From a virus: a stretch of DNA of 26,604 nucleotides. The position numbers and the translations under genes are program-made. The stretch covers positions 1 to 26,604 of IMG/VR virus record IMGVR_UViG_3300012228_000015; one strand, given 5' to 3'. Under the pieces are notes generated by a model that was not told where the DNA came from, searched no databases, and was given only the letters and a program-made list of their open reading frames with translations. Positions 14,714 through 20,914 of this stretch are shown piece by piece (the first letter of the stretch is position 1; each line of letters begins with the position of its first letter).

Positions 14714-15476
14714 CTTCTTCATCCTCATAAGCGTCATCCGCGCTGATATCATCCGCGCTGAGCGGAGGCGTACTCGCCGCAGTCGAAGCGTCGCTAATCG
14801 CTAAAAGCTCATCGCTCGAAAGCTCCTCCTCCAACTCCTTCATCAACTCCATCGCATCCGCCCCCAGCGTTTCCAACAACTGCGCCGTGGGCAGTTTCTT
14901 CAACTGATCCAACAACTTATGCCCAACCCCAACCCCTTCGCTATTTTCGATCTTCTGCCTCGGGGTGTAATCCTTCGTCATCTCAAAGAACAACCTGCGG
15001 TCAGGGTTCGCGCGATAACTCGGGTCACTCGCCACACTCCCCAACGCATGGAACGCGCCCGGACGATATTCCAACATCGATTCCGCCTGCAACTGCGAGA
15101 TCATCATGTCAATTTCGGGATACTTCTTCCGCCACGTTGCGATCGCGCGGTCCGAAGTTAATCCCAAAATTTCAGTTGCCAACTTATCCTGTGTCTCAGG
15201 GTAGCGATACTTCTTCGGCATCGTCGCCCACGCCACATACGCCGCGATCCGCGGACGCACATTCGAATTCAATAATTGCTGATACACATCCGCCCACGAT
15301 GGGATCTCTTTGCCCTCTTCGATCTTCTTCGTCTCGATCAATACCTTGCGGAACATCATTTCCTTAGCCCGCACATCCGCAACCGAAAGCAGAACTTTGT
15401 CATCGGCATCCTCAGCATTCGAGACACCGCTGGCAAAATTCTCCAACTCCAATTGCGTAATTTTTCGAACGCTCAT
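14706..15476 (-). CDS. terS: Terminase small subunit (phBC6A51-like)
   Basis: The 256-residue protein recognises phage DNA for packaging. Residues ~80-122 (AAYVAWATMPKKYRYPETQD, then TEILGLTSDRAIATWRKKYP) form the helix-turn-helix of phBC6A51-type terminase small subunits. A helical oligomerisation region follows, ending in acidic ELMKELEEELSSDE. Residues 224-241 (LLAISDASTAASTPPLSA) are encoded by two adjacent dispersed repeats (heptads plus 36-bp element), then an acidic DEEDA end. Its ATG overlaps the lysin stop by 4 bases, and its stop overlaps the large subunit. Confidence 0.88.
   Translation of the reverse strand: MSVRKITQLELENFASGVSNAEDADDKVLLSVADVRAKEMMFRKVLIETKKIEEGKEIPSWADVYQQLLNSNVRPRIAAYVAWATMPKKYRYPETQDKLATEILGLTSDRAIATWRKKYPEIDMMISQLQAESMLEYRPGAFHALGSVASDPSYRANPDRRLFFEMTKDYTPRQKIENSEGVGVGHKLLDQLKKLPTAQLLETLGADAMELMKELEEELSSDELLAISDASTAASTPPLSADDISADDAYEDEEDA
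14755..14790. repeat. 36-bp dispersed element, copy 2 (inside terS)
   Basis: Same element as at 10031-10066 (34 of 36 bases identical), same orientation and reading frame. It encodes ASTAASTPPLSA. Confidence 0.88.
14791..14823. repeat. TTAGCNN heptad array 4 (inside terS)
   Basis: Two full TTAGC units plus degenerate neighbours, abutting the 36-bp element. Only two units are present, leaving one open frame, translated as LLAISD. Confidence 0.7.
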
Positions 15477-16336
15477 TCCAACTCTTTCCTGCGTGCTTCC
15501 AGATACGCCATCATGCGCGCCACCTCACCCAACCGCGCAACCTTCTCTCCCCCCAAATCGTGCTCTTCTATTTGGGGGGATGCCCCTTCGGGGGCAGGGG
15601 GGCTCGGGGGCAGGGGGGCTGGCTGATCGCTAACTGCTAACCGCTCCAGCCTCGCATACACCTTCCCCTGATACTTCACACACACCCACTCCGCGCGCAA
15701 ACTGCGGATGCGTGCCCATTGCGTCTGCGCATCCACATCCTTGGTCTCAGCCACCTCAAAGCGCATGTGCTTGCCCAGCGCATCGATGATCGTGTCCCTG
15801 GTGCCGGTGCCGGGCGAAAGCCTGATGCGTAAACCTTCGGCTTCAGTGACAGTACCAATCTGAACGGCAGGCGGAGCGAAGCGGTCCAACAAATATTTGA
15901 ACGGGTTCACGGTCCAACCCAGCACGGTCTTCACAAAATCGATCTTCGGCTCATGGTCCAGGATCACTTCAAAATGCAAATGCGGACCGGTGCTCGCACC
16001 GTCGATCTTGTCATGGTCCGTGGGATCGCCGCCCATCTCACCGATCAACGCGCCCGCTTCCACGGTCTGCGCAGACATCACGAACACCTGATGCAAATGC
16101 GCATACAACGTTCTGAAATCACCATGCTCGATGATCACATGCCGTCCATAGCCATGCGCGCCGGTGAAATTCGCCGTATCCACAACGCCCGGGCATGCCG
16201 CAAAAATATGCGTGCCAACCTTCGCGGAAATATCCACGCCCATGTGCCTGCCTGAGCCTGGATACATCGCCGGGTTCACATTGCCAAATGCCTGCACCTG
16301 GCGCGCTGTCGGAATGGTGGGATAAGCCAAATTCAT
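15473..16336 (-). CDS. Endolysin: M23 metallopeptidase with SH3-type wall-binding domain
   Basis: The 287-residue enzyme cleaves peptidoglycan cross-bridges in host lysis. The M23/LytM zinc site is intact: His31 and Asp35 (GRHMGVD), the YAHLH element at 78-82, and GPHLHFEV with His119 and His121. Residues ~160-232 are an SH3-like domain (GTVTEAEGLRIRLSPGTGTR). Residues 232-264 are encoded by a heptad array and a two-hairpin repeat, followed by a charged helix. There is no signal peptide, so a holin is needed. It lies upstream of the terminases, unusual for siphophages. ATGA overlap with terS. Confidence 0.9.
   Translation of the reverse strand: MNLAYPTIPTARQVQAFGNVNPAMYPGSGRHMGVDISAKVGTHIFAACPGVVDTANFTGAHGYGRHVIIEHGDFRTLYAHLHQVFVMSAQTVEAGALIGEMGGDPTDHDKIDGASTGPHLHFEVILDHEPKIDFVKTVLGWTVNPFKYLLDRFAPPAVQIGTVTEAEGLRIRLSPGTGTRDTIIDALGKHMRFEVAETKDVDAQTQWARIRSLRAEWVCVKYQGKVYARLERLAVSDQPAPLPPSPPAPEGASPQIEEHDLGGEKVARLGEVARMMAYLEARRKELE
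15547..15620. repeat. Two-hairpin C/G-rich repeat, copy 8 (inside the endolysin)
   Basis: CCCCCCAAATCGTGCTCTTC then TATTTGGGGGG, followed by TGCCCCTTCGGGGGCA and two GGGGGG tracts. It is translated in frame as PLPPSPPAPEGASPQIEEHD then LGGE. Confidence 0.88.
15620..15648. repeat. TTAGCNN heptad array 5 (inside the endolysin)
   Basis: Two TTAGC units with partial flanks directly joined to two-hairpin copy 8. Translated as RLAVSDQ; the remaining frame carries no stop. Confidence 0.75.
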
Positions 16337-16341
16337 TTCTT

Positions 16342-16860
16342 CTATACCTTCGGTACTTTCTTCATTTCAAGGTCTCGATTGGTCTGCTGTAATTCCTGCA
16401 TGGTCTTTTCCTTTTCGGTCAACACTTTTTGCAACTCAGCCTGTGTGGCTTGAAAACCTGCCGCGATACTGGTTACAGCATCCAATTGCTTCCGCAGGGT
16501 TTCGATGATCGGCGCCTGCTCTGCCAGACTGGAAAGGCGTTTCATCTGTTCATTGACCGTCCCCAGTTGTTGATCACGCGCTTCCAGGCGTGCGGTCAAT
16601 ATCTCGATCGTGCGTGCCTTATCAGTGTTTTGCTTCTCAAGCTCAGTGTTCTGCCGATAGAGAGCGACATTTTCGATCTGCATATCTTTGAGCAGGTCTG
16701 AAACCTTGCTGGTCGCATCCACCTGCTCAGATGCCGTTTCCGCGTTGACCTTATCGGTTTCGGCTGCGATCTTGCGCCGCGTAAACCATAAAGTCACAAA
16801 CGCGGTAAAGACCGAAGATCCCAATATTGAAATCACGATGGAAACGATATCTGAATTCAT
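16342..16860 (-). CDS. Spanin-like single-span coiled-coil protein
   Basis: From ATG 16860 this gives 172 residues: MNSDIVSIVISILGSSVFTA with a transmembrane segment (residues ~3-25), WFTRRKI as the positive-inside anchor, then a long predicted coiled coil (ENVALYRQNTELEKQNTDKA, and further to the end). One N-terminal anchor plus a long coiled-coil is the architecture of i-spanins (Rz) or holin-associated proteins. It lies just upstream of the lysin in the lysis cluster. The upstream extension of the frame overlaps another gene and is rejected. Start choice is weakly supported by a Shine-Dalgarno. Confidence 0.68.
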   Translation of the reverse strand: MNSDIVSIVISILGSSVFTAFVTLWFTRRKIAAETDKVNAETASEQVDATSKVSDLLKDMQIENVALYRQNTELEKQNTDKARTIEILTARLEARDQQLGTVNEQMKRLSSLAEQAPIIETLRKQLDAVTSIAAGFQATQAELQKVLTEKEKTMQELQQTNRDLEMKKVPKV

Positions 16861-16904
16861 GCGTCTGTACTCTTGAAATAACTTTTCTTTACAGCCATCA
16901 TCAT

Positions 16905-17132
16905 CTAATCGAACACGAAAGCCGCCACGATGAACGCCTCGCCCACATCCCGCGCAAAACGTCCACTCTCCAAAAACGGACCGAGCGGACCTTCGAACGT
17001 AATGATCGGCACCATCCATTCACCCAGCGCAGATTGTCTCTGCGACACGATAATGACGATACGCTTCCGTGATTCAGTCGGATAGCGGATCGGGATGATG
17101 ACCTGGCGCAGCTTCGGTTCATTGAGCGGCAT
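16905..17132 (-). CDS. Unknown small protein in the lysis cluster
   Basis: This is 75 residues (MPLNEPKLRQVIIPIRYPTE...) with a beta-rich middle (RKRIVIIVSQRQSALGEWMV) and a C-terminal FIVAAFVFD. No transmembrane segment is certain. It lies 9 bases after the holin candidate's stop, so the two are coupled. Two alternative frames on the same strand are shadows with poor composition. I do not recognise the family. Confidence 0.6.
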   Translation of the reverse strand: MPLNEPKLRQVIIPIRYPTESRKRIVIIVSQRQSALGEWMVPIITFEGPLGPFLESGRFARDVGEAFIVAAFVFD

Positions 17133-17141
17133 TCCAATTCA

Positions 17142-17330
17142 TTATTTCCAAAAACCCTTGAACCCTTTGGCGCGCAGTTGTGGCACGATATCGAACATCT
17201 TCAACACTGCCAGCACCAACACCAGCAACACACCGGCTTCCAATTTATAGGCTGTGAAGTAGGCGACCAAAGCCGCGATCACATAAGCCAAAGCCTGCCA
17301 AAACGCGAGCGAGTAAACAAACGGGGGCAT
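17142..17330 (-). CDS. Probable holin (62 residues, two membrane segments)
   Basis: MPPFVYSLAFWQALAYVIAA continues with two hydrophobic segments (about 7-26 and 31-48) and ends in a positively charged GFKGFWK tail. Small size, two membrane spans, charged end and position at the head of the lysis genes match class II/III holins, which make membrane lesions that release the endolysin. AAGGAG lies 6 bases before the ATG. It is the first gene after the candidate late promoter and terminator. Function is inferred from topology and context. Confidence 0.68.
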   Translation of the reverse strand: MPPFVYSLAFWQALAYVIAALVAYFTAYKLEAGVLLVLVLAVLKMFDIVPQLRAKGFKGFWK

Positions 17331-17355
17331 GATGTTCTCCTTTTCAATTCCGCTC

Positions 17356-17422
17356 CCCTCTCCCCCCCAAATACTCCCGTAGGGATATTTGGGGGGATGC
17401 GGCTTCAGCCGCAGGGGGGGGG
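17356..17422. repeat. Two-hairpin C/G-rich repeat, copy 9
   Basis: CCCCCCCAAATACTCCC-GTA-GGGATATTTGGGGGG followed by TGCGGCTTCAGCCGCA and a run of eight G. It lies in the leader between the terminator and the holin. Confidence 0.88.
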
Positions 17423-17430
17423 TCGGGTTA

Positions 17431-17465
17431 AAGCAAAAACGCCGATGGCAAAAAAGCCATCGGCG
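17431..17465 (-). terminator. Intrinsic terminator upstream of the late genes
   Basis: The perfect 10-bp inverted repeat CGCCGATGGC / GCCATCGGCG with a 6-base loop is followed on the minus strand by TTTTTGCTTT. There is no T-run on the plus-strand side, so it acts on leftward transcripts. It lies downstream of the candidate promoter and 100 bases before the holin. Confidence 0.85.
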
Positions 17466-17515
17466 CTCTCACTTCCGATTCAAGATCTCAACCAAGATGA
17501 GACCTGAGCCAAGTC

Positions 17516-17541
17516 AAATTATTCAGTTATAAGAATAATTT
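17516..17541. promoter_or_regulatory. Inverted repeat over the late promoter start site
   Basis: AAATTATTC and GAATAATTT form a perfect 9-bp inverted repeat around an 8-base spacer (AGTTATAA). It overlaps the -10 box and the predicted start point, so it is a plausible operator, or an early RNA hairpin. Confidence 0.5.
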
Positions 17542-17565
17542 TAATACCAACCCCTCGTTTGTCAA
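17538..17565 (-). promoter_or_regulatory. Candidate leftward (late) promoter
   Basis: On the minus strand TTGACA, a 16-base spacer and TAAAAT (one mismatch to TATAAT) make a good sigma70-type promoter. A second TTGACA lies a few bases upstream. The transcript would begin near 17531 and meet the terminator at 17465 before reaching the holin. The rest of 17466-17600 holds no gene. Confidence 0.6.
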
Positions 17566-17600
17566 GAGTCAGTTAGTGTCAATTTCACACAATCTTCTGC

Positions 17601-17795
17601 TCATTCTTGCGGGTTGATCACTGAAGACAGTGATGCTTCTGCTTTCTCTATAGCTTGAACGATACTGAAGGCGCTTTCGCCCAGGTATTCATTCCCCCCA
17701 ACATTGATCTTTACACGATAAATTCCATCTTCCGATGGAAGAATTTGCACTAACCATCCAGCCATAGCCATACGTTCCAAATCATGACTTAACAT
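17601..17795 (-). CDS. Small unknown protein (last early gene)
   Basis: 64 residues, MLSHDLERMAMAGWLVQILP..., with a strand-strand-helix pattern (YRVKINVGGNEYLGESAFSI, then a helix). The AAGGAGTGAAGTAGAGAT leader immediately before the ATG is shared almost exactly with the next two upstream genes. It is the last gene before the late promoter region. The family is unknown. Confidence 0.68.
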   Translation of the reverse strand: MLSHDLERMAMAGWLVQILPSEDGIYRVKINVGGNEYLGESAFSIVQAIEKAEASLSSVINPQE

Positions 17796-17817
17796 ATCTC
17801 TACTTCACTCCTTCCAA

Positions 17818-18021
17818 TCAACCGATCAACTTCAATTCTTCAGAACCGATATCAATATACCCGATCTGATTATCGCCCCTCGCAATACCCAAATTACCAG
17901 CTGAATTCGGATAGAGTAAGTCATCATCTTCGAGTGCAGCTAGAAACTTCTTTAGATCCCGTACCGTAATCCACTTCTCGCAAAATGATGATATAACTTT
18001 TGTAGTGTTTTTTATTTCCAT
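17818..18021 (-). CDS. Small unknown protein with shared leader
   Basis: 67 residues (MEIKNTTKVISSFCEKWITV...), mixed helix and strand, with acidic LAALEDDDLLYPNSAGNLG and a C-terminal IGYIDIGSEELKLIG. It looks like a small soluble domain; the family is not recognised. It has the same AAGGAGTGAAGTAGAGAT leader, here partly inside the upstream gene's last codons (KKGVK stop), so it is tightly coupled to that gene. AT-richer than the structural genes. Confidence 0.68.
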   Translation of the reverse strand: MEIKNTTKVISSFCEKWITVRDLKKFLAALEDDDLLYPNSAGNLGIARGDNQIGYIDIGSEELKLIG

Positions 18022-18025
18022 ATCT

Positions 18026-18238
18026 CTACTTCACTCCTTTCTTCAAAAGGGAAGAGTTATTGATTTCTTCTGTTTTATGCCATGCACAACAATACCCACC
18101 GATTTCAACGCCCGATATGAAACTTCCTTTTTTTTCTTCTTGACAAACAATGCAGAAAAAAGGAGGCAAATCTTCAAAAGAAATATCATTTGTTGCTGGT
18201 TTCAATTTACTTAATTCATCAACTGAAAGAATTCTCAT
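18026..18238 (-). CDS. Small zinc-ribbon-like protein with shared leader
   Basis: 70 residues. The middle FFCIVCQEEKKG followed by GGYCCAWHKTEE gives a CxxC ... C-C-x-x-H arrangement, compatible with a small zinc-binding fold, but this is not a named family to me. The leader is AAGGAGTAAAATAGAGAT, one of three near-identical ribosome binding regions. It is the first of the three-gene set 18238-17601, probably one translational unit. Confidence 0.68.
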   Translation of the reverse strand: MRILSVDELSKLKPATNDISFEDLPPFFCIVCQEEKKGSFISGVEIGGYCCAWHKTEEINNSSLLKKGVK

Positions 18239-18263
18239 ATCTCTATTTTACTCCTTCTGGCAG

Positions 18264-18291
18264 ATCGCCAACAGCTAATCGCTAAAAGCCA
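18264..18291. repeat. TTAGCNN heptad array 6
   Basis: Two TTAGC units with TTGGC variants on either side. It supplies the last codons (LAFSD) and the stop of the membrane protein. Confidence 0.75.
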
Positions 18292-18919
18292 ACACCCACA
18301 CCACCGGAAACACCTCCGCGAACACCCGCACCTCGAACGCCACCCCCAACACCAAATAAAAGACCAGCAAGGCAGGCATCAACACCGCGAACGCCGTCCG
18401 CAGCAACGCAGGCTTCCGTTGCCAATGCCGCAGGCACAACCAAATCACCAGCGCGAACCCTGCCCAATGGACCGCACCCTGCCACGGCACCCGCATGAAC
18501 GCCGCCACATTCTCCAACGGCAGATATAAAAACTCTACGCCGTCCCGCGCCGCGAACCATACCATCACCTGAATCCGCACCAACACCCAGATCAACGCCT
18601 GCAACGCGATCCCACCCAACCACACCCCCCGTCCCATCCGCCTGAAAAAATAGACCGCGAACACCAGCGTCAACAACGCCATAGTCTCACGGTTCACACA
18701 CCCCAGAATGAACACCCACACATACTCACGCCACATCCCGCGTGCCATGCACGCCAGCCCCAGCGCAAAACTGACCGCCGTGGGAATATCATAGACCTTG
18801 CTCTCCCTGAAAAACAACAGGCAAAACACCAACACCGCCGCGCATCCCCGCAGCCACGGCTCAAACTTATTCGTGCTTGAAAGAGTCAGACAAGAATTTG
18901 ATCGCATATACCAATCCAA
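18275..18919 (-). CDS. Polytopic membrane protein, C-terminal part of a split gene
   Basis: This 214-residue frame carries about five or six membrane spans (VLVFCLLFFRESKVYDIPTA, ALLTLVFAVYFFRRMGRGVW, and others). The family, with phrases like 'YD.PT..sF.LGLa.mAr' and 'NRET..LL.L', is a conserved Chloroflexi-type integral membrane protein that I recognise only in outline. It overlaps the upstream 93-residue frame by 53 bases, and the good homology-like sequence begins at about STNKFEPWLRG, inside the overlap. The two frames together read as one protein. It ends in a heptad array. Function unknown; a cell-surface or glycosyl-type role is possible. Confidence 0.62.
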   Translation of the reverse strand: MDWYMRSNSCLTLSSTNKFEPWLRGCAAVLVFCLLFFRESKVYDIPTAVSFALGLACMARGMWREYVWVFILGCVNRETMALLTLVFAVYFFRRMGRGVWLGGIALQALIWVLVRIQVMVWFAARDGVEFLYLPLENVAAFMRVPWQGAVHWAGFALVIWLCLRHWQRKPALLRTAFAVLMPALLVFYLVLGVAFEVRVFAEVFPVVWVLAFSD

Positions 18920-19148
18920 TCGCCGCGCAAAAGATCAGGCTCAACACCGCCACATCCGCCCGCACACCCAATGCCACCAGCCCGCGTGCCAGCCAGGGCA
19001 TCAACGTCCGATACACATACGGACGCGGCATCTCACTCAACGCAATCGCCTCCGCACTCCCCACCGACCACGTTACGATATCCGCATACAAATACACCAC
19101 CACAGCCAACAACATCCCGATCAACACCTTTGCAAAAACTATTTTCAT
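18867..19148 (-). CDS. Membrane protein, N-terminal part of a split gene
   Basis: 93 residues beginning MKIVFAKVLIGMLLAVVVYL (transmembrane segment) and containing RPYVYRTLMPWLARGLVALG, then a second hydrophobic span (DVAVLSLIFCAAIGLVYAIK). The C-terminus is SDSFKHE. It stops 53 bases after the ATG of the downstream frame, which continues the same membrane protein in another frame. Either a single-base frameshift has split one gene, or a frameshift is programmed. No domain of known function is recognised. Confidence 0.6.
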   Translation of the reverse strand: MKIVFAKVLIGMLLAVVVYLYADIVTWSVGSAEAIALSEMPRPYVYRTLMPWLARGLVALGVRADVAVLSLIFCAAIGLVYAIKFLSDSFKHE

Positions 19149-19154
19149 TCAACT

Positions 19155-19214
19155 CCTCTCCCCCCAAATTGCGCTCTTCCATTTGGGGGGATGCGGCTTC
19201 AGCCGCAGGGGGGC
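19155..19214. repeat. Two-hairpin C/G-rich repeat, copy 10
   Basis: CCCCCCAAATTGCGCTCTTC then CATTTGGGGGG, followed by TGCGGCTTCAGCCGCA and GGGGGG. It lies between the 87-residue gene's stop and the membrane protein gene. Confidence 0.88.
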
Positions 19215-19217
19215 GCA

Positions 19218-19481
19218 TCACTCCGCCGCATACATCTGGATCACACGCTGCGCCGCTTCCTTCCCGATCTCCCACGTGCGCACTTCATCGCATCCCGCCA
19301 CATCACAGCGGATTCGCAGCACCGTGCCTTCGATCTCACCGATAATATCCACCTGTTCAGGCGCCTCCGCAGACATATCCACAGCATGCCGATACAACAA
19401 CAACTGCCGGATGCCCCTGCCATTCCGCTTCACCTGCCCGAGCACATGCCCATTCCCACATTGCCATTGCTTCACATCCAT
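19218..19481 (-). CDS. Small zinc-binding-like protein
   Basis: From ATG 19481 this gives 87 residues: MDVKQWQCGNGHVLGQVKRN, then LRIRCDVAGCDEVRTWEIGK, ending VIQMYAAE. The paired C-x-x-G-H and C-x4-C motifs suggest one zinc site. I chose this ATG because AAGGAG is 6 bases upstream; a start at 19487 would touch the Shine-Dalgarno. The family is not recognised with certainty. Flanked on both sides by two-hairpin repeats. Confidence 0.68.
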   Translation of the reverse strand: MDVKQWQCGNGHVLGQVKRNGRGIRQLLLYRHAVDMSAEAPEQVDIIGEIEGTVLRIRCDVAGCDEVRTWEIGKEAAQRVIQMYAAE

Positions 19482-19500
19482 AATCATCTCCTTATCTCCG

Positions 19501-19565
19501 CTCCCCCAAATTGACGCACGCACTTCGCGTCCATTTGGGGGAGATGCCCGAAGGGCAGAGGGGGC
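19501..19565. repeat. Two-hairpin C/G-rich repeat, copy 11
   Basis: CCCCCAAATTGACGCACGCA, then GCGTCCATTTGGGGG, TGCCCGAAGGGCA and GAGGGGG. It lies downstream of the truncated Gp37/Gp68 fragment, whose stop is ten bases away. Confidence 0.88.
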
Positions 19566-19574
19566 TATTCTCCG

Positions 19575-19739
19575 CTACCGATCACCACACACCCAGGCGG
19601 GACCCCACTTCACCTTCCCCCAATGCTTATCCATCTCACGCTCAGCATAACAATGCTGGCAACCTGGCGAAACCTTCGTGCAACCCATCCACGGATTGAA
19701 AGTATGATCAGTCCATTCGATCTTGCTATTCTCTGCCAT
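19575..19739 (-). pseudogene. Truncated Gp37/Gp68 (DUF5131) family remnant
   Basis: 54 residues. [20 protein letters not shown], then [16 protein letters not shown] is the unmistakable N-terminus of the phage Gp37/Gp68 family, whose members carry the cysteine cluster GCxxVSPGCxxCYA. Full-length members are several times longer (usually over 200 residues); here the frame ends at GPAWVCGDR, just before a two-hairpin repeat. GGAG precedes the ATG. The truncation most likely left an inactive remnant, and the repeat lies at the breakpoint. A trimmed but functional small protein is less likely. Confidence 0.72.
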
Positions 19740-19754
19740 TTCAAATCTCCTATT

Positions 19755-19810
19755 CCCCTCCCCCAAATTCCGCGCTCTTTGCGGAATTTGGGGGAGGACG
19801 GGTGGGGGTC
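19755..19810. repeat. Two-hairpin C/G-rich repeat, copy 12 (variant with GGGTGGGGG tail)
   Basis: CCCCTCCCCCAAATTCCG pairs with CGGAATTTGGGGGAGG, then ACGGGTGGGGG, as in copy 3. It adjoins the stop of the ASCH-like gene. Confidence 0.86.
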
Positions 19811-19811
19811 T

Positions 19812-20174
19812 CTACCTCCAGTAAATGACTTCCATCTCGCGCTCCAACACCTCTTGCGGATAGCGCTCGAAGAACTTGAAAAAATCCATCTGATTCGCGA
19901 ACCCATCCCTGATCGCAAATCGCAGCGTGTCATCCAGCGAAAGCATCTTCCCACCCAACACCACCCGCCCCAGGTTGGGATAGATCACCACCGGCACCAC
20001 CGCCGTACATAATCGCGCCGCGATCATCTCGCATTGCTTCGTCCGCATCCCCGTATAAAGCTGCAACATCTGCCCAACCTTGATCGGGTTCTTACGCTTC
20101 CGCCTGATCGTATGCAGTTTCGTTCCATCCGCTACCATCGGCACAAACTGATTTTGAAAATTCAACGCTGGCAT
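19812..20174 (-). CDS. ASCH-like small phage protein
   Basis: 120 residues. MPALNFQNQFVPMVADGTKL continues HTIRRKRKNPIKVGQMLQLY, then TGMRTKQCEMI. The pattern 'F...V..GtK.hTIR..R......G..LqLYtGmRtk.C' is that of ASCH/PUA-like small phage proteins, RNA-binding or modified-base related in known relatives; the function here is not known. AAGGGA is placed before the ATG. It starts 4 bases after the interrupted J-domain gene ends, hence formerly in one operon with it. Confidence 0.72.
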   Translation of the reverse strand: MPALNFQNQFVPMVADGTKLHTIRRKRKNPIKVGQMLQLYTGMRTKQCEMIAARLCTAVVPVVIYPNLGRVVLGGKMLSLDDTLRFAIRDGFANQMDFFKFFERYPQEVLEREMEVIYWR

Positions 20175-20177
20175 GGC

Positions 20178-20471
20178 TTATCCCTTCACAACTTTCATAC
20201 CTTCGCGGAAGGCTTCATTGATCTTCTTGAAATCTTCATCCTTGCCGCCACGATCTGGATGATGCACCAGCGACAAAGCGCGGAACGCATTCCGAACATC
20301 TTCCCGTTTTGCATCTGCCTTCACACCTAGAATTTCAAACCACGGCGATTTACCATCACCCAACAACAGCGCTGTATCATCAGGTGTCGCCAGAAAGCCG
20401 TTGAAGATCCGATCAAACTCAATGTCAAACGAAGTTTCAACGATATCCTCCGCATACACTTCCAACGCCCG
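20178..20471 (-). pseudogene. J-domain gene, 3' part (cut by the IS)
   Basis: Downstream half of a gene of 172 residues before insertion. It contains a full J-domain: SPWFEILGVKADAKREDVRN, then AFRALSLVHHPDRGGKDEDF with the essential HPD, and a third helix KKINEAFREGM. J-domains stimulate Hsp70 ATPase and recruit it to substrates, phage ones to phage-specific jobs. Without the IS its first codons (RALEVYAED...) follow directly on DFLY of the other half, in frame. The J-domain itself is intact and might be translated from inside the IS, but no suitable start is convincing. Confidence 0.85.
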
Positions 20472-20479
20472 ATACAAAA
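20472..20479. other. Target site duplication, left copy
   Basis: ATACAAAA, identical to 22264-22271; an 8-bp duplication as IS1595-family elements make. Confidence 0.93.
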
Positions 20480-20505
20480 GGTAACTATATACTTGGCACG
20501 CATTT
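20480..20505. repeat. Left terminal inverted repeat of the IS
   Basis: 26 bp, identical to the reverse complement of 22238-22263. Confidence 0.95.
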
Positions 20506-20545
20506 GAGCCTCCTAAACTGGTCTGATTCTGGTGGTCTCCAACCC

Positions 20546-20574
20546 TTGACAAACCTAACCGCTTAGGATAAGAT
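20546..20574 (+). promoter_or_regulatory. Promoter of the IS genes with palindromic operator-like spacer
   Basis: TTGACA, a 17-base spacer and TAAGAT (20569-20574) form a near-consensus sigma70 promoter. The spacer contains CCTAA-CCGC-TTAGG (20554-20567). A second palindrome TGGTAC-GAG-GTACCA follows at 20587-20601 in the 5' leader. Confidence 0.75.
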
Positions 20575-20626
20575 AGGGGTATAAGTTGGTACGAGGTACC
20601 AGCAAAAACAAACAAGGATACACGAA

Positions 20627-20869
20627 ATGGAACACACTCACTCACCCCAAACTCTCGCAAACGGCTTAACTCTATATGTATGCTCATGCGGAGCCCGTAA
20701 GCAAAAGAGCAAGATCGTCAACGGCAAGAAAGTCGAAGTCTGGCAAATTGAAAGCAAAGCAGAAGAAACCGCCCGCAACCACGCGATTGAAATGCTCGAA
20801 ACCGAAGGTTACGGATACGGCAAAGAAGCGAACGATCCGCTTGACTCTCACATGCCAAACATTGATTAA
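20627..20869 (+). CDS. IS passenger protein 1
   Basis: 80 residues (MEHTHSPQTLANGLTLYVCS...) with CxC in YVCSCGARKQKSKI, a helical middle rich in Lys/Glu (KVEVWQIESKAEETARNHAI), and an acidic C-terminus. Preceded by the IS promoter. Not a recognised family; such accessory genes are found next to some IS1595 transposases. Followed by a hairpin, which may limit transcription into the next genes. Confidence 0.6.
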   Translation: MEHTHSPQTLANGLTLYVCSCGARKQKSKIVNGKKVEVWQIESKAEETARNHAIEMLETEGYGYGKEANDPLDSHMPNID

Positions 20870-20878
20870 GATAAAAAT

Positions 20879-20900
20879 GGGGAGGGCGCAAGTCCTCCCC
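20879..20900 (+). terminator. Hairpin between IS passenger genes
   Basis: GGGGAGG, an 8-base loop and CCTCCCC form a perfect stem. It is followed by AAAAGG, not a T-run, so it is more likely an attenuator or RNA-stabilising hairpin than a full intrinsic terminator on the plus strand. Confidence 0.5.
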
Positions 20901-20914
20901 AAAAGGAAAAAACC

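Noticed and set aside
18282-18623. Overlapping Gly/Val-rich frame inside the membrane protein gene
   Set aside because: Composition (GVGGGVRGAG...) is that of a GC-biased shadow, without start signal.
20178-20687. 169-codon minus-strand frame starting in the IS and running into the J-domain
   Set aside because: Its first part is antisense to the IS; only the J-domain part is real. Expression from inside the IS is possible but unsupported.
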